This document shows, piece by piece, positions 1 to 7,048 of a DNA stretch of 8,740 bases. Where the stretch lies: NCBI GenBank assembly GCA_964449175.1, contig CAYUYH010000116.1, positions 1 to 8,740 on the forward strand. Direction: 5' to 3'. The position numbers were made by a program, and so were the translations under genes. Numbering within the stretch: position 1 is the first letter of the stretch; each line of letters starts with the position of its first letter. This DNA comes from CAYUYH01 sp964449175. Lineage in GTDB: Bacteria > Planctomycetota > Phycisphaerae > SM23-33. The notes under the pieces were generated by a model. The model searched no databases. It had not been told where the DNA came from and was given only the letters and a program-made list of their open reading frames with translations.

Positions 1-938
1 GTGAACCGCACCTTGTTCGGCGCCTCGACGTAGACCACTCCCTTGATGGTGATGTTGCCGGAGAACGTGGGGTTCGTGCCTGCGGCGATGCGGATATTCG
101 TGAACGTCCTGTTGCCGTTGGTGGGCGTGCTGCTGTCCACGATGTTCGTGGCGAACGGCTCGAAGACGCTCTGGTCCACCTCTGGGAAGTCGACATTGTC
201 GACGCCGATGTGGATGTGGTCCTGCATGGCCGAGCCGCCCTCACCGCCGATGGTGACGTTGCCGACGGTGGTCACGTAGGACGCGGGGTTCGACGAGAAC
301 ACGTCTCCCTCGATGTCACAGTTGCCGACGATCTTGAAGCTCTCGGGGTTGGAGTAGGTGGCCGAGAGCATGTTCGACTCCGACGGGTCGTTGGCGCCCT
401 GGACCGAGGCATTGCCCGTCATGACGACGGAGCTGCGGGAAGCGATGCCGTAGTCGAAGACTGCGCTGTTCGTGCCTGTCAGGTCGAAGTCCATTCCGAT
501 GGCCCGGCTGGCGCCGTTCTGCGAGCCGGACACCGCGACGTGGACCATGTCGTCGGTGGCCAGGACAATGGTGGCCGTGAATTGGCCGTCGCCCGTGGAG
601 ATCGTCGGTATCGTTATGCTCATGCCGTCCACGGTCACCTGCGATCCCTGCAGGTTCGCGGTCCCGTTCATCTTCGCAGCCAGAGCAGCGGCCACCGCGT
701 TTATCAAGTCTGAGCCGGTCGTGCCGGGCGGGACGGTGATCTCACCCATGACATAGGTCATGTAAGCCAGCCCGCTTTCCGATTGGAGCAGGCTTCGTTG
801 TATGTCCGCCTGGTTGTCGCTCTGCTGCACGCTCATGTTGCTGCCGCCGGCGTACGCGACGGCCATCGCCGCCATCACCGCCAACAGGATCAAGGCCAGA
901 ACGTAGGCGAACCCTTTGTCGCGCGGACTCCTGGTCAT
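1..938 (-). CDS. PilX-like pseudopilin with beta-repeat body, second tandem copy (3' end beyond window)
   Basis: The frame is open from an ATG at 938-936 to the left edge (312 codons plus two bases), so the C-terminus is missing. The N-terminus is a short basic leader ending Lys-Gly, then FAYVLALILLAV (residues 10-21). This is a class III prepilin-like signal with Gly at -1 but Leu instead of Glu at +5, as in PilX/GspK-type minor pseudopilins. LLQSESGLAYM at 50-60 resembles the AE-GL segment of PilX N-terminal domains. The body has repeated short strands of the form TGNASVQG, VGNCDIEG and VGNVTIGG, suggesting a beta-solenoid. It is a paralog of the gene just upstream, sharing AVFDYG-AS (159-167), HIHIGVDNVDFPEVD (241-255), NIRIAAGTNPTF (281-292) and VYVEAPN (302-308). 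Its start overlaps the upstream stop by one base (TGATG), and GAGGGGG at 953-947 is a plausible ribosome binding site. A surface or tip role is inference. Confidence 0.85.
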   Translation of the reverse strand, partial: MTRSPRDKGFAYVLALILLAVMAAMAVAYAGGSNMSVQQSDNQADIQRSLLQSESGLAYMTYVMGEITVPPGTTGSDLINAVAAALAAKMNGTANLQGSQVTVDGMSITIPTISTGDGQFTATIVLATDDMVHVAVSGSQNGASRAIGMDFDLTGTNSAVFDYGIASRSSVVMTGNASVQGANDPSESNMLSATYSNPESFKIVGNCDIEGDVFSSNPASYVTTVGNVTIGGEGGSAMQDHIHIGVDNVDFPEVDQSVFEPFATNIVDSSTPTNGNRTFTNIRIAAGTNPTFSGNITIKGVVYVEAPNKVRF

Positions 939-2320
939 CAGTCCAACCCCCTCAGTTCCGTGTAGGTTTCCGGCGTGGGGACGAGTGCGAACGACTTGAC
1001 GAACCCGGCAGGGTCCTGGTCGACGTCGGAGCGATCCACGTAGATCTCCACGCTGCCGCCCAGATAGGTGGGCATGTCCTTCAGGCCTATGACGGACCCG
1101 TGAACGACGCCCTCGGCATTGCCGGTGAAGGTCAATTGGTCAGCCGCTATCGATCCATTGTCCACGGAGACATTGCCGGCGAACGTCACCGCGAATCCCG
1201 CCGCGGCGATGAACGTGCCGGTCTGCTGCTTGACAGCGGCGAACTCCTCCGTGTCCGGCAGCGCCTCGACGCCGTACGCGCTGACGTTGCCCATGAAGTT
1301 GACCTGGCAGTCTTCCATCGGATTGCCGGCACTATCGGCAACGATCACTCCGTTGACGGTCGCGTGACCGTTGAACGTCACCGTATTCGGGGCCTCGATA
1401 TAGATCGCGCCGTTGAGCACGACGTTGCTGTTGAAGGTGGGGTTCGTGCCGGCGGCGATGCGGATGTTGGAGTAGCTGTCGTCGTGAGGATTGCTGTCGC
1501 TGAGCACGTTGGTCGCCAGCGCGGCCACGGGAGTGATGTCGATCTCGGGGAAGTCCGGCGTGTCCATGCCGATGTGCACGTGTGCGGCGATCACGTTGGG
1601 GTCCTGGGACCCGGCGACCGTGGGACTGCCCGTCATCGACACCTGTGTGCCGTCGCCGCACGTGTATAGGTCGCCGCTCACCTCGACGCTGCCGCCCAGA
1701 ACGATCGCGTGCTCGCAGCTCTCGGTGGCCGACAGCACGCTGGCCTCCGCGAGGTAGTTCACGCCGATGATCTTGGCATGGCCGGAGATGTTCACCTGAC
1801 CCTTCGAGGCCAGGCCGTAGTCGAACACTGCCGGGCGGCGAGGCTCGAAGGACAAGCCGATTCTGACGCGCTGGGCCGCGCCGTTGGCTGAGCCGGTTAC
1901 CGTCAACGTCGGGGCGCCGGTTCCGGACCACGCAATCCTGGAGACAAAGCCGCCCTCCGGGGCCGAAACCTCCGGCACGACCACGTCCGAGCCCGAGATT
2001 CCGACGGTCTGGCCACCCAGGTTGACCGTGCCGTCGAACTTGTCCGATAGCACGGGCGCCAGGTTGCTGAGGAACGATCCCTGGCTGGTCGTTCCCGGCA
2101 GGCGAACGCCGTCCAGTTGGTTGAGCATGTACGATAGCCCGCCCTCCGCTGCGAGGCGGGCCTGGAGCGAGCTGCCGTAGTTGCTGCTGGTCCTGGCGGA
2201 CAGGTTCGCTCCCGCCGAGTAGACCACGGCCAGGCTTGCGAATACCGCCAGGAGGATGATCGCCAGCACATACGCGAATGCCCGGCGACGTCCGCTACGA
2301 GACTTGCTGCGGGTTTTCAT
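938..2320 (-). CDS. PilX-like pseudopilin with beta-repeat body, first tandem copy
   Basis: This 460-residue protein has a basic N-terminus (residues 1-13), then AFAYVLAIILLAVFASLAVVY (14-34), one transmembrane or pilin-like helix, then LQARLAAEGGLSYM (52-65), as in PilX N-terminal domains. The residue before Phe is Ala (codon GCA), not the Gly usually needed by prepilin peptidase, and +5 is Leu, not Glu. The body (about 165-425) is built of repeated short strands: ISGHAKIIG, FNGHATVNG, FMGNVSAYG, FAGNVSVDNG and FTGNAEGVVHG. This suggests a beta-helix resembling bactofilin-like or DUF7305-type regions (family name from memory). HVHIGMDTPDFPEID (247-261) is shared with the next gene. Cysteines are at 202, 221 and 338. 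The ATG overlaps the preceding prepilin stop (ATGA) and has a strong AAGGAGGT at 2332-2325. Probable role: minor or tip pseudopilin with an extracellular passenger; function not demonstrated. Confidence 0.85.
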   Translation of the reverse strand: MKTRSKSRSGRRRAFAYVLAIILLAVFASLAVVYSAGANLSARTSSNYGSSLQARLAAEGGLSYMLNQLDGVRLPGTTSQGSFLSNLAPVLSDKFDGTVNLGGQTVGISGSDVVVPEVSAPEGGFVSRIAWSGTGAPTLTVTGSANGAAQRVRIGLSFEPRRPAVFDYGLASKGQVNISGHAKIIGVNYLAEASVLSATESCEHAIVLGGSVEVSGDLYTCGDGTQVSMTGSPTVAGSQDPNVIAAHVHIGMDTPDFPEIDITPVAALATNVLSDSNPHDDSYSNIRIAAGTNPTFNSNVVLNGAIYIEAPNTVTFNGHATVNGVIVADSAGNPMEDCQVNFMGNVSAYGVEALPDTEEFAAVKQQTGTFIAAAGFAVTFAGNVSVDNGSIAADQLTFTGNAEGVVHGSVIGLKDMPTYLGGSVEIYVDRSDVDQDPAGFVKSFALVPTPETYTELRGLD

Positions 2321-2826
2321 GACAACCTCCTTGCGACCAGCCAGCCGGCGGTGAGCATGGTCTTGCCGCGGTATGAGACCTCAACTGAGACATGAATGAT
2401 GTCGCTTGCTCCCGGCGTGACCACGGTGGCCAGATCGTCGGGATCTCGCCAGGTCAGAGAGATAGTCTGTGTCCAGCCCACCATCGACGACAACGCCACC
2501 CCTCTACCGTCGCGGGGCGGGCTGTACGTGACGGACAACAGGTCGTCCAGGTCGTCCACGTAGTACTGAGGGTCGGACCCGTCCGGTCCGGGGGGGTTGC
2601 CGACGTCGGCGGGGTCGGTGTCCGAGAAGGGCAGCTTTATGGTCCATTCCCGGACTTCCTGGGCCAGAAAGACGGCCTGAGTGAGCTGCTGGCCTGCGTG
2701 ATTGGCTCGGGTGCCCGCGGCCAGCGAAGCCATTAGGGCGGTGATTGCCAGGCCGATAATGGCCACTGCGACCGCGACCTCGATCAGAGTGAAGCCGCGG
2801 GTTCGCGAGGAAGTTGTGCCTGTCAT
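2317..2826 (-). CDS. type IV prepilin, PilV/GspI-like minor pilin
   Basis: This 169-residue protein has a textbook class III signal: an 11-residue leader ending Arg-Gly, then FTLIEVAVAVAIIGLAITAL. Cleavage falls after Gly11, with Phe at +1 and Glu at +5 (residue 16). Residues 12-33 form the pilin N-terminal helix (alpha1-N). EVREW at 57-61 follows the AQEV/LA-E pattern of PilV/GspI-type minor pilins. The globular part has an acidic loop (69-95, with repeated Asp and Pro), then beta-strand sequence (TQTISLTW, IIHVSVEVSYRG). No C-terminal cysteine pair is present. It is probably an initiating or minor pilin of the machinery encoded upstream, processed by a prepilin peptidase outside the window. 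GAGGTGA at 2837-2831 supports the ATG start. A 65-base gap separates it from pilC, and its stop overlaps the next start (ATGA). The exact minor-pilin class is uncertain; a GspH-like or major pilin is less likely. Confidence 0.88.
   Translation of the reverse strand: MTGTTSSRTRGFTLIEVAVAVAIIGLAITALMASLAAGTRANHAGQQLTQAVFLAQEVREWTIKLPFSDTDPADVGNPPGPDGSDPQYYVDDLDDLLSVTYSPPRDGRGVALSSMVGWTQTISLTWRDPDDLATVVTPGASDIIHVSVEVSYRGKTMLTAGWLVARRLS
2325..2332 (-). promoter_or_regulatory. strong ribosome binding site of the first PilX-like gene
   Basis: On the minus strand AAGGAGGT lies four bases before the ATG at 2320-2318, inside the end of the prepilin gene. It is the closest match to the anti-Shine-Dalgarno consensus in the window and suggests efficient translation of this large pseudopilin. 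Confidence 0.6.
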
Positions 2827-2891
2827 TATGTCACCTCGGCGTTCTCCTCCAGGGCTCCCAGGCGCGCCCGATTGCGCTTGGGCGTACCCTT

Positions 2892-4112
2892 CTATTTGAC
2901 AAGGGCTGACATCTTGAAGATGGGAAGAATGATACTCATGGCAATGAAGCCGACGACCGCGCCCATGACCATGATCATCAGCGGCTCCAGCATCGCCGCC
3001 ATCGCCTTTATGGTGTTCTTCAGTTCAGCAGCGTAGTACTCAGCCACGTCACGGAGCACCTCGCCCAGCTTGCCGGATTCCTCGCCGGACGCGATCATCT
3101 GAACGACGCTTCGCGGCAGCGTGGCCTGCTTGAAGAGCGGCTGGGCTATCTTCTCGCCCTGCATGACCGATGTGTGCACGGATTCCCACAGCCGCCTGTA
3201 GACGACGTTGCCGGAGATGTCCGCGGTTATCTTGATCGTCTCCGGCATCGGCACGCCCGCGCTGATGAGCTCGCCCATCGTGTGCATGCCGCGCGTGATG
3301 TACAGGGCGCGGAGCATCTTCCTGAACAGCGGCATCCGCAACTTGAAGCGGTCCCAGGCTTCCTTGCCCACCGGCGTGCGGATGCAGTAGACAAACGCCG
3401 CCACGGCGGCTGCCACCGTGCCGATCACCAGATACCAGAAACTGCGGAGGAAGGCGCTGATCGCCAGCAGCATCTTCGTGGGCGTCGGAAGCAGCGCCTC
3501 CTTGCCCTGGAACAGCGTGCTGAACTTCGGCAGGACGAAGGTGAGCAGGAATATCGTCGTGCCGATGGCCATAACGGCGATGATGGCCGGATACACCATC
3601 GCGCCTCGCACCATGTTGCGCGTCTCAACTTGCTGGGCGAGGTAGCCGGAGATGCGCTCCAGCATGTGTCCGAAGTTGCCGGACAGCTCCGATGCCCTGA
3701 CCATGTTGACATAGAGCTGGCTGAACACCTTGGGGTGCTTGGCGAGGGCCTCGGAGAAAGGTTGACCGGCCTCCACGTCGCGCTTGACCTGCTCGATGAT
3801 CTTCTTGAACCTGGGGTTCTCCACCTGTTCGGCGATGCCGCCGATGGCGTTGCGGATGTTGATGCCGGCCTTGATCATCACCGCCAACTGCTTGGTGAAG
3901 CCCTGGACGTCCTTCAGGCCTGGGCCCAGCTCGATCCTGAACCCGCGGATTCGATCAATCGCCGACTTCGCGCCGCCGGCGGGCGTCACGTTCAGCAGGT
4001 ATCCGCCGAAATGCCTCAACTGCCCCGTCGCCTCGGACAGGGAGCCCGCCTCCAGCATGCCGGTCGTCACGCTTCCGGTGGAGTCCTGTATCTCGTATTT
4101 GTAGACAGGCAT
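2892..4112 (-). CDS. pilC: type IV pilus / T2SS inner-membrane platform protein PilC/GspF
   Basis: This 406-residue protein has the usual family length. A short N-terminal region (YKYEIQDSTGSVTTGMLEA) is the standard opening, where PilC/GspF proteins read Y-Y-A-D--G---G. Two GspF domains follow (about 69-192 and 272-394). The first contains MIKAGINIRNAI and ASELSGNFGHMLERI; the second contains ELISAGVPMPETI and ASGEESGKLGEVL, the family's duplicated GE-SG hallmark. Hydrophobic segments at about 173-193, 226-242 and 376-396 give three membrane passes. It ends with the typical SIILPIFKMSALVK. It is the platform that couples PilB and PilT ATPase activity to pilin insertion and removal. The ATG at 4112 has AGAGGTG at 4125-4119, overlapping the pilT stop codon, so translation is probably coupled to pilT. 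No defects are seen. Confidence 0.96.
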   Translation of the reverse strand: MPVYKYEIQDSTGSVTTGMLEAGSLSEATGQLRHFGGYLLNVTPAGGAKSAIDRIRGFRIELGPGLKDVQGFTKQLAVMIKAGINIRNAIGGIAEQVENPRFKKIIEQVKRDVEAGQPFSEALAKHPKVFSQLYVNMVRASELSGNFGHMLERISGYLAQQVETRNMVRGAMVYPAIIAVMAIGTTIFLLTFVLPKFSTLFQGKEALLPTPTKMLLAISAFLRSFWYLVIGTVAAAVAAFVYCIRTPVGKEAWDRFKLRMPLFRKMLRALYITRGMHTMGELISAGVPMPETIKITADISGNVVYRRLWESVHTSVMQGEKIAQPLFKQATLPRSVVQMIASGEESGKLGEVLRDVAEYYAAELKNTIKAMAAMLEPLMIMVMGAVVGFIAMSIILPIFKMSALVK

Positions 4113-4118
4113 CGCTTA

Positions 4119-4125
4119 CACCTCT
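4119..4125 (-). promoter_or_regulatory. ribosome binding site of pilC, overlapping the pilT stop
   Basis: On the minus strand this reads AGAGGTG, six bases before the pilC ATG. The TAG stop of pilT (4126-4124) shares bases with it, so a ribosome finishing pilT covers the site where pilC initiates. This is consistent with translational coupling. Confidence 0.6.
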
Positions 4126-5185
4126 ATGCGCTCAGCGCCCTGCTTAGGGCCTCGGGTCTTGCGGCGTGGCCGATCGCTTGCTGGCGGCTGATTCGTCCGT
4201 TGAGGTACAGCGCCTTTATCGCGTCGTCCAACGTGCACATGCCGATGCCGCGACTGGTCTCGATGATGTTCGGTATCTCGTGTATGCGGTTCTCGCGGAT
4301 GCAGTTCCGCACGGCTGGGTTGCAGATCATCACCTCGCACGCAGGCACCATGCCGGGTATGTCCGCCCGCTTGAACAGGACCATGCTTATGACGGCCTGG
4401 AGCGTGTTGGACAGCATGGCCCGGATCTGGTTCTGCTGCTCGGCGGGGTAGATGTCGATGATTCTCTCGATGGTCTGCGAGGCGTTCTGCGTGTGCAGCG
4501 TGCTCATGACCAGGTGGCCGGTCTCGGCGGCTGTGATCGCCGCGCTTGTCGTCTCCAGGTCGCGCATCTCGCCGACGAGGATGATGTCGGGGTCCTGACG
4601 AAGCGCGTGCTTCAGGCCGCTGGCGAAGTCCGGCACGTCGCTGCCGACCTCGCGCTGCTCGATGACGCACTTGTTGCTGCGCAGCTCGTACTCGACGGGA
4701 TCCTCGAGCGTGATGACGTGCTCGGGGTATCGCTGGTTGATCGTGTCGATCATAGCCGCCAGCGTGGTGCTCTTCCCGCTGCCGGTCTGGCCGGTCACGA
4801 GCAGCAGCCCGCGGGGCAGGTCCACCAGCGTCTCCACAATCGACGGCAGGTTGAGCGTGTTCAGCGCCGGCACCACGTGGGGGATGGCACGGAAGGCGAT
4901 GGCCACCGAGTCGCGCTGATAGTGGGCGTTGACACGGAATCGTCCAAGGCTGGGCACTTCGGTGGAGAAGTCGACGTCGCGGACGACGTCCAACCTCTCC
5001 ATCCGCTTCGGGCCTATCATGCCCTTGACGAACTCGAAGCTCTGGGCTGGCGTGACCGGCGGCATGTCCGGCGCGGGCGAGAGCATCGTATGTATGCGGA
5101 ACAGCGGCGGCAGGCCCGGGACGATATGAACGTCGCTGGCGCCGGCCTTCATCGCCATAATCAGCAGTTGTTGAAGGATTTCCAC
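4124..5185 (-). CDS. pilT: PilT-type pilus retraction ATPase
   Basis: This is a 353-residue AAA+-like secretion ATPase of PilT length. It opens with the PilT-like ASDVHIVPGLPPLFRI (16-31). It has Walker A GQTGSGKST (132-140), an Asp box TLEDPVEYE (159-167), a Walker B region LRQDPDIILVGEMRD (195-209) and a His box TGHLVMSTLHT (222-232). AVRNCIRE (291-298), followed by IHEIPNIIET and GMCTLDDAI, matches the PilT-specific AIRNLIRE signature and its C-terminal context. That separates it from PilB/GspE; there is no N-terminal MshEN-like domain and no zinc tetracysteine. It is predicted to drive pilus depolymerisation through PilC. The start is GTG (5185-5183), supported by AAGGGAG at 5198-5192. 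Alternative in-frame ATGs at residues 10 and 12 would cut into the conserved N-terminus. It lies 11 bases downstream of pilB. The region usually reading VSQ-L-PR is ISMVLFKRAD here, a modest divergence. PilU is a less likely alternative. Confidence 0.96.
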   Translation of the reverse strand: MEILQQLLIMAMKAGASDVHIVPGLPPLFRIHTMLSPAPDMPPVTPAQSFEFVKGMIGPKRMERLDVVRDVDFSTEVPSLGRFRVNAHYQRDSVAIAFRAIPHVVPALNTLNLPSIVETLVDLPRGLLLVTGQTGSGKSTTLAAMIDTINQRYPEHVITLEDPVEYELRSNKCVIEQREVGSDVPDFASGLKHALRQDPDIILVGEMRDLETTSAAITAAETGHLVMSTLHTQNASQTIERIIDIYPAEQQNQIRAMLSNTLQAVISMVLFKRADIPGMVPACEVMICNPAVRNCIRENRIHEIPNIIETSRGIGMCTLDDAIKALYLNGRISRQQAIGHAARPEALSRALSA

Positions 5186-5191
5186 GCTTGG

Positions 5192-5198
5192 CTCCCTT
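5192..5198 (-). promoter_or_regulatory. ribosome binding site of pilT, overlapping the pilB stop
   Basis: On the minus strand this reads AAGGGAG, six bases before the pilT GTG start. The TAA stop of pilB (5199-5197) overlaps its first two bases. This decides for the GTG start and suggests coupled translation of the two ATPases. Confidence 0.6.
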
Positions 5199-7002
5199 AT
5201 GTTTCCGTTACTCGCATCAGCTCGTCCACGGTGGTCAGCCCGTCGATGAGCTTCTGCATGCCGTCTTCGCGCAGCGTTCTCATGCCGCTGTCGCGGGCGG
5301 CCCGGCGAAGGTCGCCGAGTGAAGGATTGGACGTCACGATGTCTCGCAGGTCGTCGTTCAACTCGAGCAGCTCGTAGATGCCGAGCCTGCCCTTGTGGCC
5401 TGTCTGGCGGCAGCGGTCGCAGCCGGCGCCCTGGTAGAGCGTCTTGACCTTCGCGCCGATCTTCTCCAGGTAGGCCTGGGCATTCGCGCGAACGCTCTTC
5501 ATCGGCGTCTTGCAGTGCTCGCAGATCTTCCTGACCAGCCGCTGGGCCACCACCGCATTCACCGAGGCGCTGATGAGGTACGGCTCGACGCCGATGTTGA
5601 TCAGTCGCGTGATGCTCGACGGCGCATCGTTGGTGTGCAGCGTGCTCAGCACGAGGTGGCCGGTGAGAGAGGCCTGCACCGCGATGCGGGCGGTCTCCTC
5701 GTCGCGAATCTCACCGATCATGATTATGTCCGGGTCCTGACGGAGAAGGCTGCGAAGGGCCGCGCTGAAGCTCATCCCTATGTGATCGTGGACGCTGACC
5801 TGGTTGACTCCGTCAAGCTCGTATTCCACCGGGTCCTCGACTGTCGATATGTTCAGCCTCTGGCAGTCCATGACCCGCAGCGCGGAGTACAGCGTGGTGC
5901 TCTTGCCGCTGCCGGTCGGCCCGGTGACAAGGACGATGCCGTGCGGCTGATCGATCTGCCTGTGGAACTCCTCCAACGTCTCCTTGTTCATGCCGAGATT
6001 CTCCAGCCCGACGAGGATGGAGCGGTTGTCCAGGATTCGGATGACGCACTTCTCGCCGTGGCTGGTCGGCAGGGTGGAGACGCGGAGCTCGACGGTCCGC
6101 CCGTGGACGGTCGCCCTTATCCTGCCGTCCTGGGGCAGCCGGCGCTCGGCTATGTCCAGATCGGCCATGATCTTCAGGCGGGAGATGATGGCCGCGTGAA
6201 GCTGGAACGGCGGCGCCTGCTGCTCGAAGAGTATGCCGTCTATACGGGAGCGAATGCGCAGGCGGTTGTCCCCCGGCTCGATGTGGATGTCGCTGGCGCC
6301 CTCGCGCACGGCCGAGGAAATCAGGAAGTTGGCGTAACGGATGACCGGGCTTTCGCCGGCGATCTTCTCCAGGTCGGCGACTTCCTCGATCCTGCTATCG
6401 ACGACCTCGACGGCGTCCTCGGCGATGTCCTTGATGATGTCGTCGACCTGCTGTGCCGGGGCGGCTGACCACTCCTCGATCACCTTCTGAATGTCGCTCT
6501 CGGGAACGACGACCAGTTGCACGCGGCCTTTGATCCTGCGGCGCAGGTCGTCGATCAGGAAGATGTCGGCGGGGTCGGTTATGCCGACCAGGATACTGTC
6601 ATTGGAGCGTCGCAGCGGCAGGACGCACTTGGCCTTGATGTAGTCCAGTGGCAACTGCTCGTATACAGCCTCTTCCACGTCCGCCGTCGTGATCCGCGCG
6701 AAGGGGAGCTTGAAGTACTCCGCCACCGCCTGGAGCGAAGCGATCTCGCTGATCGTGTTGGATTGGACGAGAACCTGCAGCAGGCTCAGGTGCGGGCTGC
6801 CCTGCTGCTTCTTGGCCGCCTTCACCAGTTCGGCCGGGGTGACCTTGCCTCGCTGGAGCAGGACCTGTTCGGGCCCGTGCCATGCCGGGCCGTCCTCGCT
6901 GGGCCTCCAGAGTTCGGCGAACTGAACAACGTCGCCGCCGGCGGGTTTACCCTCCGACGGCTCCTCCGAGGCGAGAGCCGGATTCTCCACTACCTGCGAC
7001 AC
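5197..7002 (-). CDS. pilB: type IV pilus / T2SS assembly ATPase PilB/GspE
   Basis: This is a 601-residue traffic ATPase. After a low-complexity N-terminus (1-42), an MshEN/T2SSE N-terminal-like domain runs about 43-180. An acidic linker (187-213) follows. The catalytic core opens with SPVIRYANFLISSAVREGAS (218-237) and DIHIEP (238-243). It contains Walker A GPTGSGKST (361-369), an Asp box TVEDPVEYELDG (387-398), Walker B LRQDPDIIMIGEIRDEE (420-436) and a His box TGHLVLSTLHTND (447-459). A tetracysteine zinc element (Cys494, Cys497, Cys528, Cys531) is present, as is usual in GspE/PilB and absent in PilT. It powers pilin extraction and filament growth with PilC. The start is GTG: an in-frame TAG lies immediately upstream, and GGAGGAGG (7019-7012) sits nine bases before it. 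It follows the P-like gene after a 46-base gap. PilB versus GspE cannot be settled by sequence alone; the neighbouring pilT favours PilB. Confidence 0.95.
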   Translation of the reverse strand: MSQVVENPALASEEPSEGKPAGGDVVQFAELWRPSEDGPAWHGPEQVLLQRGKVTPAELVKAAKKQQGSPHLSLLQVLVQSNTISEIASLQAVAEYFKLPFARITTADVEEAVYEQLPLDYIKAKCVLPLRRSNDSILVGITDPADIFLIDDLRRRIKGRVQLVVVPESDIQKVIEEWSAAPAQQVDDIIKDIAEDAVEVVDSRIEEVADLEKIAGESPVIRYANFLISSAVREGASDIHIEPGDNRLRIRSRIDGILFEQQAPPFQLHAAIISRLKIMADLDIAERRLPQDGRIRATVHGRTVELRVSTLPTSHGEKCVIRILDNRSILVGLENLGMNKETLEEFHRQIDQPHGIVLVTGPTGSGKSTTLYSALRVMDCQRLNISTVEDPVEYELDGVNQVSVHDHIGMSFSAALRSLLRQDPDIIMIGEIRDEETARIAVQASLTGHLVLSTLHTNDAPSSITRLINIGVEPYLISASVNAVVAQRLVRKICEHCKTPMKSVRANAQAYLEKIGAKVKTLYQGAGCDRCRQTGHKGRLGIYELLELNDDLRDIVTSNPSLGDLRRAARDSGMRTLREDGMQKLIDGLTTVDELMRVTET

Positions 7003-7011
7003 CTACTGCTG

Positions 7012-7019
7012 CCTCCTCC
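7012..7019 (-). promoter_or_regulatory. ribosome binding site of pilB (decides GTG start)
   Basis: On the minus strand GGAGGAGG lies nine bases before GTG. The codon directly before the GTG is an in-frame TAG, so no longer start is possible. Confidence 0.65.
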
Positions 7020-7026
7020 GTTTACT

Positions 7027-7042
7027 GCCGAAGTCCTCCGGC
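7027..7042 (-). other. small hairpin in the 46-base gap before pilB
   Basis: On the transcribed strand GCCGGAGGACTTCGGC can fold into a six-pair stem (including one G-T) with a GGAC tetraloop. No T-run follows, so it is not a convincing intrinsic terminator. It lies eight bases upstream of the pilB ribosome binding site. It could be an mRNA stability or processing element, or chance in GC-rich DNA. Confidence 0.25.
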
Positions 7043-7048
7043 GGCTTC

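Noticed and set aside
210..713. Plus-strand open frame (167 codons) opposite the left-edge gene
   Set aside because: The minus strand carries an open frame to the window edge with a prepilin-like signal and clear similarity to its neighbour. The plus-strand product is His/Arg/Val-rich shadow sequence.
2827..2891. Possible promoter or terminator in the 65-base gap between pilC and the prepilin gene
   Set aside because: Only a weak five-pair CGCCC/GGGCG stem with a long loop and no T-run. No convincing -10/-35 pair. Read-through is the simpler view.
3174..4451. Long plus-strand open frame (425 codons) opposite pilC and pilT
   Set aside because: It is the antisense shadow of well-conserved genes in GC-rich DNA. 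Its protein is rich in His, Arg, Asp and Ala with no recognisable motif and spans a gene junction.
4763..4799. Near-repeat with 5891-5928
   Set aside because: Both encode the Walker A region of homologous ATPases (PilT and PilB). This is family conservation, not a mobile or regulatory repeat.
4166..5377. Long plus-strand open frame (403 codons) opposite pilT and the end of pilB
   Set aside because: Same shadow effect. The opposite strand has complete Walker A, Walker B and His boxes, and the predicted product is low-complexity.
5395..6468. Plus-strand open frame (357 codons) opposite pilB
   Set aside because: Mirror of a conserved ATPase frame, with no ribosome binding site or family resemblance supporting it.
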